This document shows positions 45,229 through 55,014 of a DNA stretch of 64,000 bases, in pieces. Under the pieces are notes generated by a model that was not told where the DNA came from, made no database searches, and worked only from the letters and a program-made list of their open reading frames with translations. The stretch is from Naegleria lovaniensis (Eukaryota; Heterolobosea; Eutetramitea; Acrasida; Naegleriidae): positions 464,219 to 528,218 of the forward strand of contig NW_025407847.1 in NCBI RefSeq assembly GCF_003324165.1. The letters run 5' to 3'. Positions within the stretch are counted from its first letter, which is position 1; every line of letters begins with the position of its first letter. A program made the translations under genes and the position numbers.

Positions 45229-46703
45229 TTGGATGGCTTTTTCTGTGATCGATTCGTATCAATAACTGGTTTAACCAATTTTTGGGAGGTTCCTTTTGAG
45301 CTGGAACTGGCTGACGACGGTCTTCTTGAAGAGATGGAAGATGTGGTCCGTTTCATTGTCTCTATGGGTTGTGACACTTTTTTTTGAAACACGTTGGGGG
45401 ATTGTCTTCTTAAAGCCACAGAGCATGAACTTTTTGGCCTTGATGTTGTGGATGACGGTCGCTTTATACTGTCTGTATAAAGGACTTTTGACTTCTTCGA
45501 CTTCTTTGACTTTTCTTTAAGCTGAGTCGTGATTTGAGATAACTGAGCAGTCATGGAGGCAAGTTGGGCCTCAATTTGACCTTTCATCATTTTAGTTTGC
45601 TGTTGGTTGTGTTTGTATTGTTGGACCATTGATGACAATGCGCCAAATTCTCCAGTCATTCCTTTTCCATGTAAAGTTGCTTGTAAATTTCCTTTCGTGT
45701 GAAGTGTGTTGTTTGCTGATGGAAAGATACTGTCTGTGACTGTTAATAGCGGATTTCTGGTGACTGCTCCTGTTTGAAGTTTTGTTGTAATATCCATTAC
45801 TTTTGAGTTTGGTCCACCCATTGTAAGAGGTCGTTGTAAAGAAAACATTTTTGAAATGTTGCTTGTCATGGTATCGTTACACGTTAGGCCAGGTTGTGGT
45901 GACAATTGCCTTAATCGAACGTCCATGTCTATCACCGCCACATCATATCCACGATCGTTCTTCATTGTAAAAGTTCCACTGAGAGTTTTCTTTTGTTGAA
46001 CTAGTTGTCGTTTGGGAGCATCCACCTCCTCGAATACTTTTAAATCATGGAGTGGAATATTGACACTTCCTATCAATACCGGCTTCCATCCAAATGGTAA
46101 ATCAGTTCCATCCATATTTGTCGATGTTAAAATAAATAGAAAGACATAAAGTGGTAATGTTTGTACATAAATTCCCAACTCTTCTCGTTTCATTGAAAAA
46201 ACAATGCTCTTTCCTGTTCTAAACATAATATTATGACTCGAGTAATTTTCTTGATCCCTAACATCGGACTTGTAGAAGGCTGTGGAGGTAAAACTTTCTT
46301 TGAACATTCGCGCTTCTAGAGTGTCTGCATTGGTGTAGGGTCCTTCTGGTTTTTGAACGTACATGAGAGGGAAATCCCAAAGTCGGAATCCTATGCAACA
46401 GTCATTAGAAAGCATGGGATTGGTGATTTATAAATAAAGTGAATGACTTCATGGACATACACATCCAGAGACCACAATCTGAGCATCGTCGTCGTTCATT
46501 GAGTTCTTTCATTTACAACTAGAAGTCATTGGAATTTCAAACTTACTTTTCTTCTCGTTCAGATTGATCTTCACCCAACGGATGGAGTGCTTCCGACAAC
46601 TTTGGTTGTTGTTTGATAATAGATTCCTTGATCTTCTTCTTTTCCTTCTTTTCTTTTTACCATCTTCCGATGACACGTTATTCATCTGTTTTTGTTTGTA
46701 CAT
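45225..46703 (-). CDS. MAP10-like microtubule-associated protein, N-terminal part (2 exons)
   Basis: A basic first exon (46703-46547, Lys/Arg-rich) joins through a GTAAGT...CATAG intron (46391-46546, phase 1) to 46390 onward, giving RFRLWDFPLMYVQ. The next 170 residues alternate strands (SIVFSMKREELGIYVQTLPL, VLIGSVNIPLHDL, LSGTFTMKNDRGYDVAVIDM). They resemble the N-terminal C2-like domain of MAP10, which in animals binds microtubules during cytokinesis. This is recalled similarity, not a search. Met-rich, Lys/Ser-rich linkers follow. The frame stops at 45225, exactly where an open frame in another phase continues. Confidence 0.5.
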
Positions 46704-46984
46704 TTATGTTGTATCTCTTCATCCTCTTCATTCGGATGCTTCAATATTGATATTTTCGACGATGATGCTGTCTTCATGATGATCGGTTTGAATTGTTGTT
46801 TACAATTTTTTTTGTACTCGACTTAACGTAAAGAATTGGCGCCATTATTACAAACAGATATTTAAGGTAAACATATCGAACCAAGTGTTGATACTTCTTT
46901 TACATACGTCCACAACATAGTCTTGAACGAAGGTGCATTCATTAACTTTACACAGTCGTTATTTAACGAACCATGCAAAAAAAA

Positions 46985-48564
46985 ATGGCGAAACGAGACC
47001 TCACCTCGTTCATCGAGTTTCAAACCAATCTCTCATCAGGGTCGTCATTTCAAACCAAGAAACAAAAATTAACTCCAACATGGACAAATGATGATGGAAA
47101 TATTCGGATGATCCTTGTTGATTTTTCAACTTGTTTATTTCATCATGATGATGAAAATTATGAACACACTCGGAATGAAGAATTGTTATTGAAAAAGAAA
47201 TTCTCATGGCAACAAGAAGGCAAAAAGAAATGGCTTTTGAACCGGGAATTGCAATATTATAACTTCTTTCCAGTCGAATTTATGAATGATCGTGAATTTG
47301 TGTTGAATCATATCAAAAAGTATGGATATGGACTGAAATTTGCATCCACACAATTAAAACGAGATCGAGAATTTGTTTTGAAAGTGGTTCAACAAAAAGG
47401 TTCAGAGTTACAGTATTCCTATGAAGATATTCGCAACGATAAAGAAGTGGTATTGACAGCCACAAAGGAAAATGGTGTATCATTTAGATGTGCTTCATTA
47501 GCGCTTCAAAATGACAGGGAATTTGTGTTGGAAGTTGTGAGACAGAATGGAATGGCTCTTCTGTGGCACCATAAATTTGAAAAGGACAAAGAAGTTGTGC
47601 TCACTGCTGTCAAACAAAATGGAACTGCATTGGCATCGATCATCTACGACAGATCACAAAATTCAAATTGGTATGAAACCATTGCATTGGAGGCAATCAA
47701 ACAAGATAAGAAGGCACTTCAATATGTTTCAGAAGAATTCCTTCACAATCAAGATTTCATGTTACAAGTTCTCAAATTAATATTTCCAGAAGAGTTTGAA
47801 ACTCATGCTCTTTTGATTATTCATCGAAAGAAATCATGCTAAGAGTAGTTCAAGAATTTGGATTTTTACTTGAATTTGTGTCAAGTGAACTCAAACATGA
47901 TCGAGATGTTGTTTTGAATGCAGTTAAAAATGATGGTATTTCACTTCGATTTGCATCAGAAACTTTGAGAAATGACAAAGAAATTGCATTACTGGCTGTC
48001 ATGCAAGTTGGTTGGGCATTAGAATATGTCTCTTCAGATTTGAAAGGAGACAAAGAGGTTGTGTTGGCTGCTGTGAATCAAAATGGATATGCTCTTCAAT
48101 ATGCATCAAAAGAGTTGAGGAATGATCGAGAAGTAGTCTTGACTTCAGTAACTCACGATGGATATTCTTTGTGTTATGCTTCAAATGAGATGAAGCAAGA
48201 CAGACAAGTTGTGTTGACAGCTGTAAAACAAAGGTGTGAGGCCATTGAATTCGCAGATGATGAATTGAAAAAAGACGAAGAAATTGTGTTGGAAGCTGTC
48301 AGACGAGATTTCAATTGTTTTCATTATATTTCAAGGAAATTATTTTGTGACCAATCATTCTTGTTGAAAGCAGCAAAATTCTGTGGTAACACACTTCTAC
48401 GATATACACCCAAAGAAATTACAGATGATCATGAATTTATGGTGAAACTTCGAGAAGAAATCAAAAGACCTGGATTTGCTTCAGAGTACAGTGACGAATT
48501 ATATCGTGAAAGAATGGAATACTTTTATTATGGAGTTTATTTGGGAACGATGTGTAGAAGGTAA
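46985..48564 (+). pseudogene. DUF4116-repeat gene with a one-base frameshift
   Basis: The start (MAKRDLTSFIEFQ) is the ATG after nine A residues and is shared with the copies at 52878 and 55015. The first 286 codons match those copies closely. At about 47800 the paralogues read gaaacctcatgctc but this copy reads gaaactcatgctc, one C fewer. The frame then ends at 47842, while the rest of the family text (LLEFVSSELKHDRDVVLNAV to YYGVYLGTMCRR) continues one frame over to 48564. No other lesion is seen, so the break is young or a sequence error. Confidence 0.8.
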
Positions 48565-49808
48565 AAAATTCAGAAAACTAGAGAAACGCAAGGAGTGCGT
48601 ATTTGAGGGCTTTTGTGTCTTGTTTAATAGCTTCAACAACAATTTCTTCATCTTCTTAGAGGGTGCAATGAGGGCCCTTTCAAACCTGCAGCCACAGCAA
48701 ACAGCCATTCAGCCAGGATAGTCCTCGCTGCCGAAATTATTTTCAGATACAATCAACAGAATCCTTAGGTTCTTGAAAACGAAGAAAATGCGTAAAATCT
48801 TTAGAAACGTCCATCAATCTGCAATCTGTTTCATTCACCACAAAAGTTTTCATGAAAAATCTGAAAGTATTGAGTTCTCTCATTTTAGTATCTCTTCGGT
48901 ATTCCCATTTGATAGAATCTTCTCCTTCACATCCAGGCAAAGGTTTTTTGTTCTTCTCAGTCCTTTTTGTCCACTGTTTGATTTGCTTAATTTGGCAGAT
49001 GTAGACATGATTGTTTTCATCTAATTGGAGAACATAATCACCAATGCTTAAATAATCGGAATTGAGAGTCTAATTTGCTTCTGGTTTTTCAATTTGTTCT
49101 TGAGAAGTCAGTTGAGAATAGAGTTGCCATGAGAGGGAGTTTGATTGTTGTGAGATAGTGTTTGGTTTTCTCTTATCGAACCTTCTTTGTCTCAAAACAT
49201 CACAAGAAGTTTTGTGATTAAATGTTACTTGGCGTATGAATTGTTGTTTGTGATAGGTAATTCCTCCAATGATGGTGATATGTGTGTTGGATTGTTTGTT
49301 TTTGAAATTTTGCAGCATGTTGTGTGGTTGATGTGTTCTGTTCCATTGCTGCTCCAATTGATCAAATTCCACAATGTCATTATTCGAATTTTGTTTCAAT
49401 TTGAATTCTTTTGTAAGTAAAACTTCAATACCAGGTATATTCAAATTAAACAATAGAGTATGAATGGTTGGAGCTTCATATTCAGCATCTGAAAGGTGGC
49501 AAAAGTACGCTTTGGTGTTGGAGCCACAATGACATTGAATTTAAATGTTAACACAGTATCCAAAAGACTGTCACGAAGAGAAATGGCATTGTCATGATAC
49601 ACGATATAGGGCCTTCTTTCTTCCTAGTAACATGAAATTGATGAAGAGTCTTGTCTTGTTATCCTTATCAATGTAGAAGGATTGAAGAGTTGAAAATGGT
49701 ATTTCTCTCTTGATTACTCCATCTTTGAACACGAGGACAGAATTATGGGCGAATTTGAGAATTCTCTTTTGTCTCTTTCTTATTTAGGGTGTCGTTCTCA
49801 ACGACAAA
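48565..49808. repeat. duplicated spacer block A, copy 1
   Basis: About 1.24 kb that recurs at 56596-57877 with few substitutions and small indels. On the reverse strand it holds fragments of decayed coding sequence, including a stretch matching the 57955-57662 frame (RILKFAHNSVLVFKDGVIKR, alternating like a PH-type beta sheet). That frame has an added stop here, so this copy does not encode an intact protein. Confidence 0.8.
48590..48655 (-). pseudogene. reverse-oriented DUF4116 fragment
   Basis: The reverse strand reads EDEEIVVEAIKQDTKALKYAL, a clear single DUF4116 repeat (compare EDEEIVLEAVRRDLNCFHYI in the genes). It lies 26 bp beyond the stop of the plus-strand copy, in opposite orientation. 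Confidence 0.6.
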
Positions 49809-50547
49809 GGTTTGTTGTTTTTCTAATGAGGTAAATTTCACCAACATCTGCAATGGTTTCAACAAGATTGTCACGTTGTTGATCCGAGACACGATTAAAT
49901 CTCTTGTTGGAATGAATTTTTATGAAACGAATGGAATCCAAATTTTGATTGGTTCTTTAATGTCACTCAACGACGTCCAATCGTATTTGGTCTTGATGAG
50001 TCTCTGTCTTTCATTTTGGATGATATAGAATATCGATTTTTAAGCAAAAAACAACCAACTTGCAACATGAATTCTCAGTCAGCTTTCAACTCATTGGACG
50101 CATGTTGAACAGCACATTCGTTGGTCTGAACAGCTGTAACACAATCTCTTTGTTGCGTTTCAATGTTTCTTAGGTTCTAAGGAATTACATGTCCGTTTTG
50201 ATGACCGTCAGCTAATGCAACATCATGATCATTCTGAATGATCCGAATAACATCAGGTTCTCCAATTAAGGTAAGAGCCATAGATAATTTTCGTTTTATT
50301 CTGCCACTCAATTCTTTCACTGCCTTATTTGTGTCTTCTAAAGTAAATTTATATCGTTTGAATGTTCGGCGAATGGTTTCAGTCGAATACTGTCCTCCGA
50401 TGATAAATCAATTGTTCCCACTCTGGCAAGGTTTTGGAACTCAAAGTGATGTGACACCGTAATTGATTAAGTAAAGAGAACTCTAAATTGTGTGACACCG
50501 TAAAGGTTCGTGTATTTGCTTTTCGTCATCCATTCATTCCACAGTCA
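49809..50547. repeat. duplicated spacer block B, copy 1
   Basis: About 740 bp, nearly identical to 61611-62349, leading directly into the DUF4116 gene on its right. In this copy blocks A and B are contiguous across acgacaaa|ggtttg (49808/49809), which gives the empty site of the transposon found in the other copy. Confidence 0.85.
50040..50290 (-). pseudogene. decayed reverse-oriented DUF4116 repeats in spacer B
   Basis: Read on the reverse strand, DVIRIIQNDHDVALADGHQN, then after a stop LRNIETQQRDCVTAVQTNE, then AVQHASNELKAD, follow the family repeat rhythm with stops between. The same relic occurs in the second spacer copy (61842-62092), so the decay predates the duplication. Confidence 0.55.
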
Positions 50548-50556
50548 CACTGTGAA

Positions 50557-52368
50557 ATGATGACAACACAAATGACAAGTGTTCATATCCTTCTCGTTGA
50601 TTTTTATCAAGTTTCCACTCACAATCATCCTTTGAACATGCAAGCAGTGTTGAAAAAGAAATTTTCATTACAACAATTGGGAAAGAAGAAATGGCTTTTG
50701 AATCGGGAATTGAAATATCAACATTTCTTTCCTGTTGAGTTTATGAATGATCGTGAATTTGTGTTGAATCATTTCAAAAAGTATGGATATGGATTGCGAT
50801 TTGCATCCACACAATTACAAAAAGATCACGGATTTGCTCTATACGATGAGTACAGATTACTGTGTCCATACTTTCGCGATGATTATAAAGAAGTGTTATT
50901 GACGGCCATAAAAACAGATGTTTTTCCAAAAAAGCCTCTTGAAAACAGGGAATTCGTGTTGGGAGTTGTGAGACAGAATGGAATGGCCCTTGAGTGCGAC
51001 AGTAACGCTCTATATGACAGGGAGATTGTGTTGGCTGCTGTCAAACAAAATGGGAATGCATTGAAATTTGTAAATGACAGCTTTGATTGGTATGAAACAG
51101 TTGCATTGGAAGCAATCCAACAAAATAAGAATGCACTTCGATATGTTTCCAAAGATTTTCTTCAAAATCAAGATTTCATGTTACAAGCTCTCAAATTAAT
51201 ATTTCCAGATGAGTTTGAAACCTCATGCTCTTTTGATTATTCATCGAAAGAAATCATGCTAAGAGTAGTTCAAGAATTTGGATTTTTACTTGAATTTGTG
51301 TCAAGTGAACTCAAACGTGATCGAGATGTTGTTTTGAGTGCAGTTAAAAATCATGGTCGTTCGTTGGGATTTGCATCAGATGATTTGAGAAATGACAAAG
51401 AAATTGCATTAATTGCTGTTCAACAAGATGGTTGGTCATTGAGATATGTTTCTTCAGATTTGAAAGGAGATCAACAAGTGGTGTTGGCTGCTGTAACCCG
51501 TTGTGGACGTGCTCTTCTACATGCATCAGAAGAATTGCAAAATGATCGAGAAGTAGTCTTGACTGCAGTAACTCAAGATGGATACTCATTGCATTTTGCT
51601 TCAAATGAGATGAAGAAAGACAGACAATTGGTCTTGACTGCAGTAAGTCACGATAGATATTCATTGCGTGTTGCTTTGGATGAGATGAAGAACGACAGAC
51701 AAGTGGTTTTGGCAGCTGTAACCAAAAACGGAAATCGTCTTGAATATGCACCAAAAGAGTTGAAGAATGATCGAGAGGTGGTCTTGACTGCAGTAACTCA
51801 AGATGGAGAGTCATTACACTTTGCTTCCAATGAGTTGAAGAATGATCGAGAGGTGGTCTTGACTGCAGTAACTCAAAATGGAGAGTCATTACGTTTTGCT
51901 TCCAATGAGTTGAAGAATGATCGAGAAGTAGTCTTGAGTGCAGTAACTCAAAATGGAGAGTCATTATGTTTTGCTTCCAATGAGATGAAGAAAGATAGAC
52001 AAGTGGTTTTGACAGCTTTAAAACAACACCAAGGAGCCTTCAGGTATTCACGTTACGATTGGTCAAGTGATCCAGAAACTTGGTTCGAAATCATCCAACT
52101 AGGTGGGACTTATTTGCAAAGTACTTCTAAGGAGTTATTGATTGACCATCAATTCTTGTTGAAAATTGCAAAGCTTGTCGGTCATCCTCTTTTGAGTTTG
52201 ATACCAAATGAAATTACCAATGATCATGAATTTATGGTGAAATTAACAGAGGAAATCAAAAGTTCTGGATCTGTTTCCGAGTATAGTGATGAATTGTATC
52301 AAGAAAGAATGGAACACTTTTATTATGGAGTGTATTTGGGGTCTAGTTTGGAACAGAGGAATCATTAG
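50557..52368 (+). CDS. DUF4116-repeat protein with expanded repeats, about 603 aa
   Basis: Compared with the sister gene at 62365, this copy lacks a 24-bp piece that contains the A-tract and the ATG of MSQHCEMM. The first downstream ATG (50557, MMTTQMTSVH) is the likely start; an in-frame ATG at 50488 would add 23 residues. The rest is typical: VLKKKFSLQQLGKKKWLLNR, central FDYSSKEIMLRVVQEFG and end YYGVYLGSSLEQRNH. It is about 100 residues longer than its sisters because of four extra 25-residue repeats near the C-terminus, three of which are nearly identical DNA units at 51763-51987. Early repeats (DEYRLLCPYFRDDYKE) are unusually diverged. Function is unknown. Confidence 0.85.
   Translation: MMTTQMTSVHILLVDFYQVSTHNHPLNMQAVLKKKFSLQQLGKKKWLLNRELKYQHFFPVEFMNDREFVLNHFKKYGYGLRFASTQLQKDHGFALYDEYRLLCPYFRDDYKEVLLTAIKTDVFPKKPLENREFVLGVVRQNGMALECDSNALYDREIVLAAVKQNGNALKFVNDSFDWYETVALEAIQQNKNALRYVSKDFLQNQDFMLQALKLIFPDEFETSCSFDYSSKEIMLRVVQEFGFLLEFVSSELKRDRDVVLSAVKNHGRSLGFASDDLRNDKEIALIAVQQDGWSLRYVSSDLKGDQQVVLAAVTRCGRALLHASEELQNDREVVLTAVTQDGYSLHFASNEMKKDRQLVLTAVSHDRYSLRVALDEMKNDRQVVLAAVTKNGNRLEYAPKELKNDREVVLTAVTQDGESLHFASNELKNDREVVLTAVTQNGESLRFASNELKNDREVVLSAVTQNGESLCFASNEMKKDRQVVLTALKQHQGAFRYSRYDWSSDPETWFEIIQLGGTYLQSTSKELLIDHQFLLKIAKLVGHPLLSLIPNEITNDHEFMVKLTEEIKSSGSVSEYSDELYQERMEHFYYGVYLGSSLEQRNH
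51763..51987 (+). repeat. three near-identical 75-bp tandem units (DUF4116 repeats)
   Basis: Units begin at 51763, 51838 and 51913, each encoding KNDREVVL[TS]AVTQ[DN]GESL, then one variable residue and FASNEL. Differences are a few bases per unit. Older, more diverged units flank them. Confidence 0.9.
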
Positions 52369-52877
52369 TTGTTACGTTGGAAATCTCAAAGGTTAGTAAT
52401 GGTACTAGAGTTTAGCCTTGTTGATAGTGTATAGCACATCAAGGTCTTTCCGACGCCTGAAAATTAGATGAAGATGCAATCAAATCGTTGTTGATAATAA
52501 TGTCTACATACATGGACAGTGAAAGCATGTTTGGTAGTCGTAATTAAAGTGCCGGTGAAGACCTGAACGATATTACGTCTATTTGAAGCACGAGATTCAG
52601 TAAAGTCTAATGCTGAGGTTGTAATTGAGAGTATGATTCATGTTGGTTGGTTTTTTTGGTATTGTGGAAGACTTTGGTACAGGGGATGTTGGTTTGGACT
52701 TGTCTGTCATGTCTTTGTATCATTGGCACAGTTAGCCTTAGTGTTCTTAATTACTACTGATCAGCCAATAACAGCACAAAGCCAGTGGATTCTATCACAA
52801 CTGCAGTGAAACCAGTGACATCTTTTGTTCCAAAAACAAAGCATCCGCCTTGAACTCTATCGCGCCGTGCAAAAAAA
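52369..52877. other. intergenic between DUF4116 genes
   Basis: 509 bp with no recognised frame, RNA or repeat. It ends in gtgcaaaaaaaatgg, the conserved A-tract start context of this subgroup. Confidence 0.5.
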
Positions 52878-54428
52878 ATGGCGAAAAAAGACGATCTGTT
52901 CATCGAGTTTCAAACCAATCTCTCATCACGGTCGTCATTTCAAACCAAGAAACCAAAAGAAAATGTTCGAATGATCCTTGTTGATTTTTCAACTTGTTTA
53001 TTTCATCATGATGATGAAAATTATGAACACACTCGGAATGTAGAATTGTTATTGAAAAAGAAATTCTCATGGCAACAAGAAGGCAAAAAGAAATGGCTTT
53101 TGAATCGGGAATTGAAATATCAAAACTTCTTTCCTGTTGAGTTTATGAATGATCGTGAATTTGTGTTGAATCATTTCAAAAAGTATGGATATGGATTGAA
53201 ATTTGCATCCACACAATTAAAACGAGATCGAGATTTTGTTTTGAAAGTGGTTCAACAAAATGGTTTAGAGTTACGATTTGCAGATGAAGATATTCACAAT
53301 GATAAAGAAGTGGTGTTGACAGCCACAAAGGAAAATGATGTATCATTTAGATATGCTTCATTAGCGCTTCAAAATGACAGGGAATTCGTGTTGGAAGTTG
53401 TGAGACAGAATGGAATGGCTCTTCAGTGGCACCATAAATTTCGAAATGACAAAGAAGTTGTGCTCACTGCTGTCAAACAAAATGGAACTGCATTGGCATC
53501 GATCATCTACGACAGATCACAAAATTCAAATTGGTATGAAACCATTGCATTGGAGGTAATCAAACAAGATAAGAAGGCACTTCAATATGTTTCAGAAGAA
53601 TTCCTTCAAAATCAAGATTTCATGTTACAAGCTCTCAAATTAATATTTCCAGAAGAGTTTGAAACCTCATGCTCTTTTGATTATTCATCGAAAGAAATTA
53701 TTCTAAGAGTAGTTTCAGAGTTTGGATTTTTACTTGAATTTGTGTCAAGTGAACTCAAAAGTGATCGAGATGTTGTTTTGAATGCAGTTAAAAATGATGG
53801 TACTTCACTTCGATTTGCATCAGATGATTTGAGAAATGACAAAGAAATTGCATTAATGGCTGTCATGCAAGTTGGTTGGGCATTAAAATTTGTCTCTTCA
53901 GATTTGAAAGGAGACAAAGAGATTGTGTTGGCTGCTGTAAATCAACATGGATTTGCTCTTGAATATGCATCAACAGAGTTGAGGAATGATCGAGAAGTAG
54001 TCTTGACTTCAGTTACTCACTATGGATATTCTTTGTGTTATGCTTCAGATGAGATGAAGAAAGACAGACAAGTTGTGTTGACAGCTGTAAAACAAAGGTG
54101 TGAGGCCATTGAATTCGCAGATGATGAATTGAAAAAAGACGAAGAAATTGTGTTGGAAGCTGTCAGACGAGATCTCAATTGTTTTCATTATATTTCAAAG
54201 AAATTATTTTGTGACAAATCATTCTTGTTGAAAGCAGCAAAATTCTGTGGTAACACACTTCTACGATATACACCCAAAGAAATTACAGATGATCATGAAT
54301 TTATGGTGAAACTTCGAGAAGAAATCAAAAGATCTGGATTTGCTTCAGAGTACAGTGACAAATTATATCATGAAAGAATGGAATACTTTTATTATGGAGT
54401 TTATTTGGGAACAATTCGAAATCACTAA
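52878..54428 (+). CDS. DUF4116-repeat protein, 516 aa
   Basis: The ATG at 52878 directly follows eight A residues (MAKKDDLFIEFQTNL). Compared with the 46985 and 55015 copies it lacks about 13 residues of the head, between QTKKPK and ENVRMILVDF. Otherwise it is collinear and intact: FTWQQ/FSWQQ block, about sixteen 25-residue repeats, central FDYSSKEIILRVVSEFG and end MEYFYYGVYLGTIRNH. It is effectively the intact version of the frameshifted copy at 46985. Function is unknown. Confidence 0.92.
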   Translation: MAKKDDLFIEFQTNLSSRSSFQTKKPKENVRMILVDFSTCLFHHDDENYEHTRNVELLLKKKFSWQQEGKKKWLLNRELKYQNFFPVEFMNDREFVLNHFKKYGYGLKFASTQLKRDRDFVLKVVQQNGLELRFADEDIHNDKEVVLTATKENDVSFRYASLALQNDREFVLEVVRQNGMALQWHHKFRNDKEVVLTAVKQNGTALASIIYDRSQNSNWYETIALEVIKQDKKALQYVSEEFLQNQDFMLQALKLIFPEEFETSCSFDYSSKEIILRVVSEFGFLLEFVSSELKSDRDVVLNAVKNDGTSLRFASDDLRNDKEIALMAVMQVGWALKFVSSDLKGDKEIVLAAVNQHGFALEYASTELRNDREVVLTSVTHYGYSLCYASDEMKKDRQVVLTAVKQRCEAIEFADDELKKDEEIVLEAVRRDLNCFHYISKKLFCDKSFLLKAAKFCGNTLLRYTPKEITDDHEFMVKLREEIKRSGFASEYSDKLYHERMEYFYYGVYLGTIRNH

Positions 54429-55014
54429 GAGCCGCTCCACCACTTGCAATACAATATCTTTTTTATTGAGATGGTCTGAATGTATGAAATGTCTCATGTC
54501 GTCATTGATACAAAGTTAAATTCTTCAAATATATTCACTGTTGGCCATACGTTTGACATTTTCTTTGTCGATTTCGTCATTGCTGCCAAGGTTAAGCTTC
54601 TTCAAATTCTTGGACTGTGCTCGCTAAAAAAGCAATGAAATCATCAAGCAATATGTTTAACACCTTGTCACTCAAATCTACGGTCGTTTGTGATAGCCTT
54701 AGTGTTCTAAATTACTACTGATACAGTGCTGCAAATTTGCCCCAAAAAGGAGCCATCTACAGGTGAATGAGACTGGAGGTTATTGATAAGTGTCATCACA
54801 CATTTGGTAAAGAACTGACTCCAGCTCTTTCACTCTTTCTCGTTGGTACTCCTTGCTGCTGGGAGGGAGGTGTTGAATCATTTTTTGCTCTTTGCTATTA
54901 CATTTTGTTGTAAATTATAAAGAGAATGATGGCAAAACAGATTTTTCATTGCCGTGTGTACATACGCCAACCACAAACCACAGATCCAAATTACTATTTA
55001 CAAATGCAAAAAAA
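54429..55014. other. intergenic between DUF4116 genes
   Basis: 586 bp. The first 40 bp share ccacttgcaatacaa with the 3' flank of the reverse-strand gene ending at 18118. No frame or RNA gene is recognised. Confidence 0.5.

Noticed and set aside
50238-50462. Plus-strand 74-codon frame repeated at 62040-62264
   Set aside because: Its conservation between copies is due to the spacer duplication; the minus strand carries the more protein-like relic.
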